Shown: one piece after another, positions 1 to 11,414 of the stretch
Layout: each line of letters opens with the position of its first letter
Position numbering within the stretch: the first letter of the stretch is position 1
NCBI GenBank assembly: GCA_014529385.2
Contig: CM043969.1
Location: 75,002,676 to 75,066,675, forward strand
Length of the DNA: 64,000 bases
Origin: Adiantum capillus-veneris
Taxonomy: Eukaryota > Streptophyta > Polypodiopsida > Polypodiales > Pteridaceae
Direction: 5' to 3'
The notes under the pieces: generated by a model
What the model saw: the letters and a program-made list of their open reading frames with translations, nothing else
Databases searched by the model: none
Told to the model about the DNA's origin: nothing
Made by a program: the position numbers and the translations under genes

Positions 1-327
1 CGCCCCCTCATGTGTAGGGATGTGTGTTGACTTTGGAGAGCACACAAACCACCCAATTCATCTTAAGCTTTAACCCTTTGGACACAACCTTTGAATTTTG
101 GAACCTTAGCATTTTGGAAGTTTTAATGGGCTGAACCTTAGGGTCTTTTTAGCCCATTGTTGCACCTGGCTCTTTTGCAGATGGCCCCCCCTTTGGATCC
201 CTATTGTGATCGGTCTGCTAGCTTAACCAATATTTCTAGCTTTTCTCCCCTGGCACTTCCCCACATTAAATGATCAGTTTAATATGAGAAAATCATTTAG
301 GAGAATTAGATATTGATTATTATGACA
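1..327 (-). repeat. 3' LTR (partial, cut by window edge) of the gypsy element
   Basis: This stretch matches 8861-9209 closely. On the minus strand it begins TGTCATAATAATC directly after a purine-rich tract, as a 3' LTR should. Its remainder lies to the left of the window. Confidence 0.85.
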
Positions 328-673
328 TTACCTCTCTCTTGAAATCATAGTCGTCCTCGACTATGGTGAAGCATATTCATGAGTCCTTTTCTTAGCGGGT
401 AGAGGATCCTTATGTTACCCTACGACATCATTCCACAATGGATGACTAGTCCATTTGGCGCTTGAGAGCCTGAGGCTGCCGCAAGCATGTCTGCACATTA
501 GTTCTATCAGTCTTCCATAGTAGAGTGACAAGCTCTACTTGGTGTTTGGGAGACGTCGTCTCCGCAAACTTGATCTAAGCATGCATACTACTTCATTTTT
601 GTGCACAATAAAGAAAAAGAGAGTCTTATAAGACAAAAAAACTTTGTTCGTTTTTAACATTTTGTACATTTTC
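328..673 (-). other. Polypurine tract and 3' untranslated part of gypsy element
   Basis: The minus-strand sequence CAAGAGAGAGGTAA (341-328) sits immediately before the LTR start and is a good polypurine tract, the primer for plus-strand DNA synthesis. The rest up to the end of the pol frame has no open frame and no recognisable feature. Confidence 0.7.
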
Positions 674-1345
674 TTACTCTTGGGAAGCATTGTAAGCATT
701 GACAAGGTTTAGGTTATCATTTAATTGTATGCCTTGCATCCATCTAGCATCTTCAAAAGGATCATTCTTAAACTTAATAAGATATCGTCGGATAGTCTTA
801 CCGCCTCTTAATACCTTGTCTTCATGTCGGAGAATGGACTCGGGCATGAAAGGAGTCCCCAATAAATAGTGCTTCCATGAGTCTAAACCATGTAGAACTG
901 CAAGGAGTTCCTTTTCGTATATGCCTAGAGCTTGTTGAACAGGGTCGAGCCTTCGACTCTCATAGCCTATGGCGTACCCTTCTGGGAGCAAAACAGCTCC
1001 AAGGCAATCACCACAAGCATCACATTGGACCTCAAATGGTTTTGAGAGATCCGGTAGTGTAAGCACAGGTTGAGAGATAAGCTTTTCGAAAGCATTGTTC
1101 TCCTTAGCAGACCATGTATAACTAACGCTTTTATTTGTTAGGTCATGTAATGGTCCCGCAATTTGTGAGAACTTTTCTATGAAGCGTCTATAGTATGCAC
1201 ACATACCTATAAAGCTTCTTAGTTCATGAATATTCCTTGGGTTAGGCCATCCTTTTATTACCTCTAACTTTGATGGATCCATTTGGATGCCATCTTGAGA
1301 GATAATGTGACCTAAATACTGAATCTCTTGCAAGAAAAATTCACT
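674..1345 (-). pseudogene. gypsy pol, RNase H fused to chromodomain-like tail (integrase deleted)
   Basis: The frame opens with the end of the reverse transcriptase (QYLGHII motif), then the RT thumb/connection (YYRRFIEKFSQIAGPL), then RNase H with its Asp (CDACGDCLGAVL) and Glu (EKELLAVLHGL). Right after HYLLGTPF the sequence jumps to a chromodomain-like end (IRRYLIKFKNDPFEDARW). The second half of RNase H and the whole integrase (zinc finger and DDE core), normally well over a kilobase, are absent. The frame is shifted relative to the upstream pol frame near 1345, where the two overlap. The product cannot integrate DNA by itself. Family assignment is firm; the deletion is seen directly. Confidence 0.9.
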
Positions 1346-3054
1346 TTTCTTCGATTAACATAAAGTTTATTCTCTCTCAAAACTTGAAATATTACCTGGA
1401 GGTGTTGCTTGTGTTCGTCTAATGAATTAGAGTAGATGATAATATCATCAAAGAACACTCCAGTGAAGGTTTGATGAGGCCTGAACAGCTTCTCCATCAA
1501 GCGGTTGAATGTGGCTGGTGCATTGGTCAAGCCAAAAGGCATGACAATGTATTCGTAAAGACCAAATGTGGTACGAAATGCGGTCTTTACAATGTCTTGA
1601 TCAACTATCCTTATTTGATGATAGCCACTTTTTAGGTCAATCCTACTGAAGTAGGTCGATCCTTGTAGCTTATCAAATAGATCTTCTACCCATGGAACGG
1701 GAAACCTATTCTTGATAGTGATCCTATTTAGTGCTCTATAGTCGACACACATACGGTATGTGCCGTCTTTCTTTTGCACTAATAGCACAGGTGAACAAAA
1801 TGGAGATGAGCTAGGCCTAACCATGCCCTTCTCAACTAACTCATGCACTTGCCGCATAATCTCCTCTTGTTGAGCTTGAGAAACTCTAAAAGGAGGTTTG
1901 TTAGGCGGTGAACTTCCTGGAAGAAGTTCAATTGCATGGTCATCATTACCTTGTTTAGGAGGTAGCTCACAAGGGATGTCGTCAATAAAAACATCTTGAA
2001 ACCCCTTGAGAAAATTGGATAACTCTAATTCCTTTTGGTTGCTTTTATTTTCTTTTGCTAAAGCATTAGGTTCATTTTGAGAATCTTTAACAAAATTCAT
2101 GTACACGGAAATAGAGCTCTTTATTGACTTGTTGAAAGCTGGTGTATGTACAATGGAAATAGTGTTACCCATTTCCTTAGCATCTATATACATGTATTTT
2201 TCCCTGAACTTAAAGGAGATTCTCCTTTCAGGAAATTTAACATCGGCAGCCAGGCGGTCAAACCATGGTGCCCCTAGGATTACATCCTTATGCTTGAGAG
2301 GAGAGATAAAGAAGTCCTCTTTGTCCACATAGCCTTGGACATGAAGCCTCAATTTTCCAATTAAGGGAGTGACTGAAGCTTCTTGCCCCTTGAAGGCACT
2401 GTCTGCGGGTAGGACATCTCCCATCTCGTAGGATTGTATGCCTAGCTTGGTGGCCAACTCTATAGATATAAAATTATGAGTAGAACCAGGGTCAAAGAGA
2501 ATAAAAGCATCATATTCTCTTACCTTTCCCCAAGCATGGCATAGAGGAGATCCTTTGTGATGAGTTTGGTGAGTCTCCTCCTCTTGGATTTCAACCAAGG
2601 AAGCTCTAGGAGGATCTTGGCGGTTGTTCTTTTGGGGACAAGCGCGGTACGCATGCCCTTGTTCGCTGCACTTGAAAGACCGGTTATCCTTGAGATAACA
2701 CTCAAGCTCTTCAGGAGAGAGTTTGTTCTTACCTTTGTAAACTCCCTTCTCTTTAGCTTTGTTGGAGTTGCCCTTAGGAGACTTTTGGACATTGTCCTTT
2801 CCCTTAGGCTCATTGGAACCCTTGTTTTCCGGGGGCTTATTATTTCTTTTATCCCCTGTTTGGAAATTGATTCGAGAGACCACCATAGTATGGTGAATTA
2901 CCTCCGATATAGTACGTGGCCTTTGGGAGTTGACATTTCTTCGGTTAAGCCCGCACAAAATTGTTGCTTTTGCTCTCCAAAATCCAACTTTTTGAAGACA
3001 GTGGCTTTGAGTTGTAGATCCCAAAACTTGTCTGCATATTGTGGATGGATTCAT
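1312..3054 (-). pseudogene. gypsy pol: zinc knuckle, aspartic protease, reverse transcriptase
   Basis: In order along the frame: the end of gag; a CCHC knuckle whose first Cys has become Ser (SFKCSEQGHAYRACP); an aspartic protease with LFDPGSTHNFIS; a linker; and reverse transcriptase with LVQKKDGTYRMCVDYRALN, RIDLKSGYHQIRI, MPFGLTNAPATFNRLM and the catalytic VFFDDIIIYS. The catalytic Asp pair is intact. The frame overlaps gag (2945-4114) in another phase, and the overlap reads like a once continuous gag-pol that has acquired frameshifts. A second frameshift separates it from RNase H. It is a retrotransposon pol of the plant Ty3/gypsy type, no longer translatable as one polyprotein. Confidence 0.92.
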
Positions 3055-4114
3055 TGGGAGAGAGCTTTAAGCTTCGCCAATCGGTGAGTACTTTGTCTTT
3101 GGCATCGGTGGCCAAAAACTGCTTCATAATGGAAGCTCTTAAAGCTTTCCATGTTCGTGGAGCTTCACCGTTGGCTCGTAGGCTAGACCACCATTGCCTG
3201 GCGGACTTTTGAAAGTGCATAGCTACATGGCGTAGCTTAGAGGACTCCATGAAGCCCTCATCTCCAAACGCCGCATCAAATTGCTGGATAAAGGCCAAGA
3301 CTTTGTCCGTAGCACCAAAGGTGCCATCATAGGTAAGGAAAGAGATGCTCTTCCCTCCCTCTTTGAACTTCTTCAGCTTGGATGACCTCTTCCATGCAAC
3401 ATAGGATTTCCTATGGCCTCTTCTTTTTGATGGTTCAAAGGTTGCACCATCACTTTCTTCAGAAGGTGAAGAATTTGAAGAAGGTGGAGAAGAGGGTGAC
3501 CTCTTTCTCGCCTTTTTCTTGTCTTGATCTTCGTCGTCTTCACCATCACTTTCATAAGAGGAAGAGGATGAAGAAGATAGAGAAGAGGGTGTCCTCTTTC
3601 TCGCCTTTTTCTTCTCTTGCTTTTTATCATCCCTCTTTGAATTATGGCGTGGAGAAGAGTGTGATGGTCTTCTCCGCTTTGGTGGTGATGGAGAGCGTTT
3701 AGCCTGCCGTCTTCCTGGAGCCATCTCCGCCGAGGTGGCGGGAGACTCACTTCTTTCTCGTTCCTTCGGTGGAGGCTCTTGAGTTCTCCTTTGGGAAGGA
3801 GATGCATTATCAAGAAGTAAATTCTTGAGCCCTTCGTATGGATTCTCTTCTTCTTCCCGAATTGGAGAGAGACCTCTTTTGGTAGTCTCACAAGGAGGCT
3901 TCCTAGGTGTTCTCTCGTCATGGTGATGAGCTTGGAGAATCCCGTGAGCACGGAGCTGCCATTGCACTTCACTTTGGAGAGATGAATTGCCCATGGTTTG
4001 TTGAAGCCTAGAAACAAGATAGTTAACAAGCATTGAAGCATCATTAGTAGCTTGCTCATGAGCAAAATCAAAGTTATCAACATTAATTTCACTCTCTTTA
4101 CTATTGTAAGCCAT
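2945..4114 (-). pseudogene. gypsy gag (nucleocapsid precursor)
   Basis: The 389-residue frame starts MAYNSKESE. Residues of about 110-230 form a Ser/Lys/Arg/Glu low-complexity stretch with repeated KKKARKRSPSS-like units and an acidic run. The C-terminal half is a retrotransposon gag domain (VLAFIQQFDAAFGDEGF, LRHVAMHFQKSARQWW, SIMKQFLATDAKDKVLTDW). This protein would package the element RNA in cytoplasmic particles. The end of the domain (after NESIHNMQTSFG) drops out of phase with the pol frame that follows. Identification rests on the gag domain pattern and its position between the primer site and protease. Confidence 0.85.
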
Positions 4115-4516
4115 TCTAACAACTTTTAGGTGTACTTTGGCACTTCAAGCCCTAGTTGCTACTCCTCTTTACCCCTTTAGAAAAAGTACTCAAGCTACTG
4201 TACCCGTGGCTCGAATACCATTAATTGCAAGGAATAAAAGAGAGGGTCTTTCGACACCAAAACAGCACCGGCTCTTGTCAAGCTTCTAATAGCTCAATAG
4301 TGGTTAAGCCGTAGGCAAGCCCCGTAGGACTCCACTATTAAGACCATAGCTCTCGACAGTGATGCTCCGTTAACTGCACGAAGGCAGGCGCACTGCAAGG
4401 TTGAAAAATCCCTATTCTACTTACTCACAGGCAATTAATAATACCAACCATTTATAGCTAGCTTGATGACCTCCCTTCTTGAGCAAGAAAAGAGAAACCT
4501 TGTGATATGATACCAA
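4115..4516 (-). other. gypsy leader and tRNA primer-binding site
   Basis: The minus strand reads TGGTATCATATCAC at 4514-4501, close to the usual plant Met-initiator primer site TGGTATCAGAGC, immediately inside the 5' LTR. The rest up to the gag start is untranslated leader without other features. Confidence 0.7.
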
Positions 4517-4865
4517 TGTAACATTTAATGGCCTAATAACTTATGTGTAGCGGAAATTAGCATGAACATAGTGGGCATTTCGTTAGACTAGATTCCTAAT
4601 GAGAATTACAAGAGTGCTTGGGTGGAGAGAGCAACAAAAAGCATAACACCTAGTTAGATAGCATCAATAATACTTTCATAAGAGAGAGAAATTAAGCTAT
4701 TGACAACAGTTGAGGACCGGATTTGCATGGAGCCGGTCCCCCCTCCAAAAGGCTTTGTATTATGGTTTCTCCCATCAAGAGAGACATTGTACAATACAAT
4801 TCTTTGTGTTCCTTCAAGACTAGCTAGTGCAATGAAGATGAAAGCTTCACGCACTAAACAAAACA
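4517..4865 (-). repeat. Inner part of the gypsy 5' LTR
   Basis: It starts next to the primer site with TGTAACATTTAATGG (plus strand), the inner LTR edge. It runs up to the PLE insertion. Its partner on the other side of the PLE resumes near 7941. The exact break with the PLE is uncertain by some tens of bases. Confidence 0.65.
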
Positions 4866-5172
4866 CCCCCCCTTTTTGATAAGCCCCCCTTCCTCCCTAC
4901 ACTATGGATGCTTAATACCTCTCCTTCAACTCCCTCTCCTTCTAGTCCCTCGACTACAACTTTGCCTAACTCGATGAACCTCCAATGCGGCGCGACAACG
5001 ACATGCAAAAACTCAAGGAAAAGGAATAGATTTTGGCTCCCTCTTACTAACCCACACGAGTACAAACTGAATTTTTGGTAAGCAACCGGCCTACTCTTTT
5101 GATAACGCCGTTTCTACGAACTTTATACATAACCTCACCACACGTCCCCTCACTTTTAATGAAAATAAATGC

Positions 5173-6876
5173 TTGAACTTGGGTCTCAAGTACATCCCGC
5201 CTCCTCCCAATCCTACACCCAAACACCTCCTAGAAGCACACGAAACCTTAGGAAGAAGCTTACAACTTAAAGACTTCTTCAAAACCAAAGAAGCCTCCTC
5301 CTTTTCTCCATTTAAATTACCCAACCCCCATTGGAAACCACCCAAAAAGAATCCCTCTCTAGAAATTATCACAGAACTTAACAAACTGCATCTCAAACAT
5401 AAATTGGACAGCTACAACACTTCCTTCTCTAAACCTCCAAAGTTTGTACATCGAGCCCTCAAATCTCTCTCACACGATAAATCCATTGTTATTAAACCCG
5501 CCGACAAAAACCTTGGTCTTACTATCCTCTCGAAGGAATGGTATGATAATGAGGCACTTAGACAACTCAATGACCCCATCACCTATCAACCAACTACCCC
5601 ACCTCCTCATAACTACCTAGCCTCTCTCCTCTCTACCATCATCCACAGATACACCCTCCTCCCCATGGAGCAACGTATCTTCATACTTGCACCCCTCTCA
5701 AAACCTTTCAAACCCTGCCGAATCTACTTCCTTCCCAAATTGCATAAACCATCCCTTGTCGCTAGACCTATTTGTGCTTACAATGGCTATTTTTTGGAAA
5801 ATGCATCAAAATGGTTGCACATAGAGCTATACCCAATCCTCTTGAGTTACAAACAACATCTAAAAGATTCCCTGTCCCTAATTAAAGACCTACACCATAC
5901 CCATTTTCCACCAAATACTCTCCTTTTTACTTTTGATATAAACTCCCTCTATCCTAGCATCCCAATAGACCAAGGACTCCTTGCTCTTAAAACAACCATT
6001 TGTAAACATTTCGATCCTCCAAAAACCAACTTCATAATCTCTCTTTCTATCCTCATCCTTACACAACACTACATCAGTTTCAATAATAGAACTTTCAAAC
6101 AAATCAAAGGCACAGCAATGGGATCCAATTTTGCCGTGGTCTATGCTTGTCTTTTCCTTTGCCACCTAGAATCCCAATCCCCTCTTCTCAATGACCCAAA
6201 CCTGGCATACTTCAGAAGATTCATTGATGATGCCTTTGGAATATGGACTGGCCCCATTGAATCTTTAACAATCGCCCTCAACACCTACACAGGAACTTTG
6301 CTTGAACACATTAAAATCACCCCCTCCATTTCTACCAATCAAGCCACAATCCTAGACATCCACTTCTTCAAGGGACCCAAATTTTTAACCCATGGCATCC
6401 TAAACTCTAACTGCTTCCAAAAACCTCTAAACTCTTTCCACTATATACCATGGATCTCTTGGCACCCTACCCACTAGAAATTAGCCTTCATCAAGTCAGA
6501 ACTTAGGAGGTACATTATGAGAGAAAGCTCCTTCGAGCACTACCTCAGCACAAGGAATCTCTTTTTTATCAGACTCAGGAAAAGAGGCTATCCTAGGCAA
6601 GTGCTTCTCAAAGTATTCAACTCAATCTCTTATTCAGAAAGGGAAAACCTCTTGATTAAACCTTCCTCAACAAAGAACCACCAGTCCCCAACCATCTTTA
6701 AAATACCTTTTACCCCCGAAACTAGAAAACTCAAACCCTCCTTGGCAATTGGTAAACCTATCCATCAAGCTTGCCATAATTCACCAAACCTCTCCCACTT
6801 AGATAAACCCATCACATGTTGGACCACAGGACCCAATTTACATACACTCCTCATAAACAAACCTTATGCACCATAA
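5173..6876 (+). pseudogene. PLE reverse transcriptase with conserved C-terminal tail (one in-frame stop)
   Basis: The frame has hallmark PLE reverse-transcriptase motifs: IKPADKNLGLTIL near residue 105, RIYFLPKLHKP, FTFDINSLYPSIPI carrying the first catalytic Asp, GTAMGSNFAVVYACLFL, and FRRFIDDAFGIW with the catalytic Asp pair. It then has a tail (IPWISWHPTH, IRLRKRGYP, FKIPFTPETRK, CWTTGPNLHTLL) that all copies in the window share. One TAG at 6475-6477 interrupts the frame, where the sister copy has a Gln codon. No GIY-YIG endonuclease follows; the frame ends at 6876. The reading frame continues upstream of the Met to about 5030 with homology to the other copy, so this Met is internal. PLE reverse transcriptases copy their RNA at target ends; EN-lacking PLEs are known from several eukaryotes. 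Confidence 0.9.
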
Positions 6877-6984
6877 TAACATTCAGCCTACCCAAAACTT
6901 ACCCTCATTTGTCTTTACCTTACTCTCTGTGGAGGTTGATGGATCATACTACTTCGGCGCATGTTTTGCCCCATATCCCGCTTT

Positions 6985-7330
6985 TTCTACCTCACTTATG
7001 ATCCAAAGATTGTTTTGTACCCATCTTAAGAGCATAACAATTTTTTGTACCCTACTTATGAGCAAAACCATCTTTTGTACCCCACTTATGAGCTAAACAA
7101 TTCTTTTTGTACTCCACTTATGAGCAAAATCACCTTTGAACCCCACTTACGAGCAAAACCAATTTTTTGTGCCCCACGGATTGACAGAATCCCTCTTGGT
7201 GTACCCCACTTATAGGCAAAACCCTTTCTCTTTGCAACCCTTTTTTCTTTGCTACCCTCTTCTTTGCACCCCGTGTACGGGCAAAACCTTCTTAGTACCC
7301 CACAAACGGACCAAATCTTCTTTGGTCACG
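6985..7330 (+). repeat. PLE-1 3' UTR tandem repeats, unit about 37 bp
   Basis: About eight imperfect units share a core of TTTTGTACCCCACTTATGAG followed by CAAAACC. They lie between the stop codon and the hammerhead motif. The sense copy at 19.4-19.8 kb has different tandem units in the same place. Confidence 0.75.
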
Positions 7331-7784
7331 ACTCTAAAACTCCTCCGACACTACTCTCAACCACCGTTGTCAATACTCTACCATAAATCTCTACCGCTAA
7401 ATGTATTCACTTACCAAAACAATTACCGCGCATATCCCTTACTGCTCTACCCAAACCAAGCTCTGGAATCCTTCCATAAGTATTACCTAATTTTTTATAA
7501 GACTCCTTCGCGCATAATTTCTACGTAAACCCTCCCAACTTAACGAACTCACCCTAAGGGAGCCTCTCTTTCTCCCTACCTATGACTAATAAGGCTCACC
7601 CTTAACATTCATTCTCATGTCACTCTCACACACAACTAGACTCTAGTCTTTTTGAAATCGAAGTTCAAAAATCTAAACCTACTTCCCCCCTTCTTTTTCA
7701 AAACACTTTCCCTCCCAGAACTCACCCTACTTAAACAAACCCCTACTCCCTTCCCATAACTTCTTTACATTGCCCAATCTCCCT

Positions 7785-7832
7785 AGAAACACCACTGATG
7801 AGCTCTCTTAAGAGCCAAACGCGTTTGGTTTC
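7785..7832 (+). ncRNA. Hammerhead ribozyme motif of PLE-1 (probably inactive)
   Basis: CTGATGA (7795-7801) is followed by a stem II of GCTCT/AGAGC with a CTTA loop, then CAAACGCGTTTGG. The core G of GAA has become C, and stem I is only partly paired, so cleavage is unlikely. The intact form is at 25516-25558. Confidence 0.75.
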
Positions 7833-7844
7833 TTCTCCTCCCAA

Positions 7845-7872
7845 CCCCCCCCCCCCCCCCCCCCCCCCCCCC
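7845..7872. repeat. Poly(C) run, 28 bp
   Basis: A homopolymer directly after the hammerhead motif, within the PLE-1 3' end. Confidence 0.95.
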
Positions 7873-7940
7873 AAACCCCATCCCACATGAAGCTAAAGTG
7901 TTCCACACGCTTGGTCCTTCTCGAATTTTTTATTTATGGA

Positions 7941-8786
7941 AACACAACTTTAATTATCCCCGTTCTCAGACCCAAGACCTCACACACCTTCGAAGATGGT
8001 GAGAGCTAGCAGGGTATGAGAGTAGATTGAGAGGAAGAAGGAGTATCTTACGAGAAAGATCTACATCTCCTCACATAATCACTCATATTAGCATAGCTTT
8101 AGCTTAGTAATTAGCTTGGTAGAGGAGATGAGCATGCATTGAAGCTTGGCTCTTGGTTGGATTTGCATCCACATGCCAAGAGTATGTCGATGTAGGCTTC
8201 TATCTCACAAGCTTGGAGTAGGTGATGAGCTCTCCATTAAAGCTTGGGAAGAGATAGTCTTCTCCTTCTTCACACATGAGATTGTGTGAGTGTGTGTGTG
8301 ATAATGCCTTGCAAAAATCAGCCCCCTCTCTCTCTTGGGCGAGCCCCCTTGCTATTTGCTCTTGCAGGCTCCCTATTGGACAATGCCAAGCTCAGCCAAT
8401 GGCTATTAAGCAACATAAGTGATAGCCTTCTGACATGTGTCCCCCTTTCCCCTTTTGTGAGAGCTTAATCAATTAAACTTAATTGATTTAAGTGAATTAA
8501 ATCCCCATTGGACCTTTCCCCATTTTGACCAATAGGAATTAAGTAGCCCATTGGGCTGCTCAATTCCTATTGGACCCCTTCTCAGGCTGTCCAATAATCA
8601 TACAGGAGACTTAATTTTCATTGGTTCTTTTTATTAAGTGTTTTAAAATTAATTAGGCTAAATTTACTCTAGCCTAATTCTCATTGGTCCACTTCAAGGG
8701 TCATCCAATAGGAATTGAGCACATTTTGGGAGCAACTAGCTTAGGAATCTGACATGTGTCCTTCATTCCCTTTGTGTAAAGGGGGC

Positions 8787-8830
<44 letters not shown>

Positions 8831-9209
8831 CTTTCTCTCTCATCCCCTACCTTTAGGGCTCGCCCCCTCATGTGTAGGGATGTGTGTTGACTTTGGAGAG
8901 CACACAAACCACCCAATTCATCCTAAGCTTTAACCCTTTGGACACAACCTTTGAATTTTGGAACCTTAGCATTTTGGAAGTCTTAATGGGCTGAACCTTA
9001 GGGTCTTTTTAGCCCATTGTTGCACATGGCTCTTTTGCAGATGGCCCCCCCTTTGGATCCCTATTTTCCCTCCTTTGGATCCCTACCGTGGCCGGTCTGC
9101 TAGCTTAACCAATATTCTAGCTTTTTCTCCCCTGGCACTTCCCCACATTAAATGATCAATTTAATATGAGAAAATCATTTAGGAGAATTAGATATTGATT
9201 ATTATGACA
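7941..9209 (-). repeat. Outer part of the gypsy 5' LTR
   Basis: The final 349 bases match the LTR at 1-327. The stretch carries a (GT)n run at about 8787-8829 and ends with TTATGACA (minus-strand TGTCATAA). With 4517-4865 it would give an LTR of about 1.6 kb. There are no genes in it. Confidence 0.75.
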
Positions 9210-9894
9210 TACATCACATTTCTCATTGTTCCATATACTACGAGATATGAGGCCGCTTTCACTGTCTATTCAGAGAGGGCTTTGGACCATTGGCTAGAGT
9301 CATGAGATATTAGGATCCTAGAGTTGCGCAGACACAGGGAAAGTCACTTGAGGAGACCAGGCAATGGAAGACATTCACAGAGGGAGATCACCGACTTCTT
9401 TAGAGCAAGGGCTCAACAACCGGATGAGCATGCTTCGCAACAGACTTCAGAGCCCACTTCTACGAGAGGTATATTAGTGGACTGAGCTCAGGAGAGCTAG
9501 ACGCCCCACCTTTACGGGGGTGACCACGACATTGACAGAGGCTCCACCAGAGAATTAAGACTATTCTAGCACAACATAGGAGATGCCCAATACGACTATT
9601 TACAGAGGTGGACATTGACGAAGCTCTTCAGCGATCGATGCAATACTTTCTAGGACAATGCCCAATGCCGGGCATCCTCAGGCATGGATGATGGTGATAA
9701 TAATTTTCAGGCTGACGATTTGAGTCTTTTAGTTTTAGTCTTTCACTTTACTTCATTTTATTTTTGTACCCGGACATTGGATTAGATCCACAAGGATTGT
9801 ACAAGTTTGGTCTCATAGGTCATTTTGGCCTTTTGAAGACGTTTAATATAACATATGAAAAGAGAAACATTTCATATCTCTCTCTCTCTCTTTC
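9210..9894. other. Flank of gypsy insertion, possible coding relic
   Basis: From 9213 the plus strand gives short protein-like stretches (YEAAFTVYSERALDHWLES, then after a stop DIRILELRRHRESH and QREITDFFRARAQQ). They are split by stops and frameshifts. I do not recognise the family. No other feature is seen. Confidence 0.3.
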
Positions 9895-10037
9895 GTGCCG
9901 CTCACTAGTTGCCTACCTACCAACACTTTAAAGCAGGTCTAATATTGAGAGAGTCTCTTTTGTGCCGCTCACTAGTTGCCTACCTACCAACACTTTAAAG
10001 CAGGTCTAATATTGAGAGAGAGAGAGAGAGAGAGAGT
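9877..10037. repeat. 67-bp tandem duplication bounded by (TC)n and (GA)n
   Basis: The unit starting GTGCCGCTCACTAGTTGCC occurs at 9895 and again at 9962, almost identical. A TC run precedes the first copy and a GA run follows the second. Confidence 0.9.
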
Positions 10038-11014
10038 TTTAACGTCGTAGGAAACTATCCCAAGATCTACTGTAGCCTTTCACAATAGTTTTTTCGAGTT
10101 GAAGACTGTATCTGCTCCATGACTGTTTCGCCCGTAGCAGCTCCGCCAAAAAGGCTCTCGAGTCGTGAATGGCGATTGCGTCCTTCTGAAGCCACTCCAG
10201 AGCGGCACATGCGCTACTTCTTTGGCAGTTATAACATTTATAGCGGTCCCCTTGCCGCGCTGCTGCATCGTCGTCGTCATCATCAATGTTATCTATATAA
10301 TGTAACTTGGTCATCGGAGGCTGACGAGGTCATTCGTGAGGGCCTAGAGGCAGAGAGCCTAGAGGCCCGAGGGACGGATAGATATATAATTGCGTACGCA
10401 TCTGTGATTCTGTTTATTTTATACATTAGTGGACATCGGACAAGTCCCGACATCTGACCAAAAAGGTTGGTAGCCATGGCTGGCCCCATTCTCAAATCCA
10501 TTGGGTTCAGATGGAATTTGGAAAAGCCTGTTACAGTCCCTTGAACCTTCTTTCAAGTTCTTTGGCTTTTGTCCCTCTTAAAACGACCGTTCAAACGAAG
10601 CCATTTCTTTCCCTGTGAAAACTACCATTCAGGCCAAAGTTCAAACTTCAAACCATTTCTGTCTCCGTTACACTTGGCTACCATTCAAACCAAACCATGG
10701 AGCACTTCACTGAGAAATAGCAAGGAGGAGGAAGAGACGCATTCCGGCCCCCGGGCCCGGCTCCGCCTTTGATAAGAGCTGAGGCTTGGAGAAAGTGAAG
10801 GCCCGGTCTCCCAGGTTTTGCCTTCTCCCGCTACAGTTTTAACTTTTTTCTTTTTCAGTGTACATGAGTGAAGAACGGCACAATGGAAAGTTGATCGGTA
10901 TTTGGAAAGATACCATATTCCTCCACTGTCCACATGAGGCCTCTTTACAAATAGCCGAGCATGCAAAAGCCACTCCAAAAGCTGTTGCATACGACATTGG
11001 CTGTCTTGTCATGT

Positions 11015-11059
<45 letters not shown>

Positions 11060-11414
11060 GGGGGGAGAGAGAGAGAGGCCTTTGTGCACAGTTTTAGTTT
11101 ACACAGAAGCTCACACTTTCCTACATGAAAGAGAGAGAGAGGGAGGGAGAGAGGAGTCTTGTTCAGCCCGTGTGATATGGTAGAATGTTGCGTTAAGCTA
11201 CTGTGATTGGTAGCATTTCCTGTTCCACTGAGCTAAATAAAGCGTAGAGAAGACTGCAAGCTATGGATGCCAAGGTCTGATGAGAGAGTGGAGGGCAGGC
11301 AAAGCGAGCTCAAAGTAGATGATTGCAATTGAAGTGGGGTGTATGCGCTTGCAGACTGTGGACAGGAAGGAGGAGCTGGATGAGCTTGAAGAGACATATT
11401 AAGGGGGAGTTGGC
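10038..11414 (+). promoter_or_regulatory. Upstream region and probable 5' UTR of the MCTP gene
   Basis: No convincing protein is coded here. The region has a TATATAA at about 10381, and (GT)n followed by (GA)n at 11012-11080 with further GA tracts at 11130-11155. Such runs are common in plant promoters and 5' untranslated regions. The transcription start and any 5' UTR intron cannot be placed from sequence. Confidence 0.4.

Larger units (their letters stand above)
4866..7940 (+). mobile_element. Penelope-like element PLE-1, inserted in gypsy LTR
   Basis: This sense-strand PLE copy is 5'-truncated: it lacks the proline-rich N-terminal region seen in the 18.6-26.6 kb copy. It keeps a nearly intact reverse transcriptase (5173-6876, with recognisable homology extending upstream to about 5030), a 3' untranslated region with tandem repeats and a hammerhead motif at 7785-7832. 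Both flanks are gypsy LTR sequence, so it inserted after the gypsy element. Homology to the 3' end of the other copies (the CACACGCTTG stretch) continues to about 7940. No telomeric repeats occur at either edge. Confidence 0.8.
1..9209 (-). mobile_element. Ty3/gypsy LTR retrotransposon, integrase-deleted, with nested PLE
   Basis: The element reads on the minus strand: 5' LTR on the right (from 4517, resuming after the nested PLE and ending at 9209), primer-binding site at 4500-4516, gag 4114-2945, protease and reverse transcriptase 3054-1312, RNase H and a chromodomain-like end 1333-674, a purine tract at 328-341 and the start of the 3' LTR at 1-327. The LTR segments 1-327 and 8861-9209 match nearly base for base, except for a roughly 22-base duplication in the right one, so insertion was fairly recent. 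Both inner and outer ends fit the TG...CA rule on the minus strand. The integrase is missing, so the copy is non-autonomous. The left end lies outside the window, so a target duplication cannot be tested. Confidence 0.88.

Noticed and set aside
9877..10037. Possible CRISPR-like or satellite array
   Set aside because: Only two 67-bp units; this is a nuclear plant sequence and there are no spacers.
10039..10314. 91-residue minus-strand frame with an acidic run
   Set aside because: No family recognised, overlaps other equally good frames on both strands, and lies in the MCTP upstream region.
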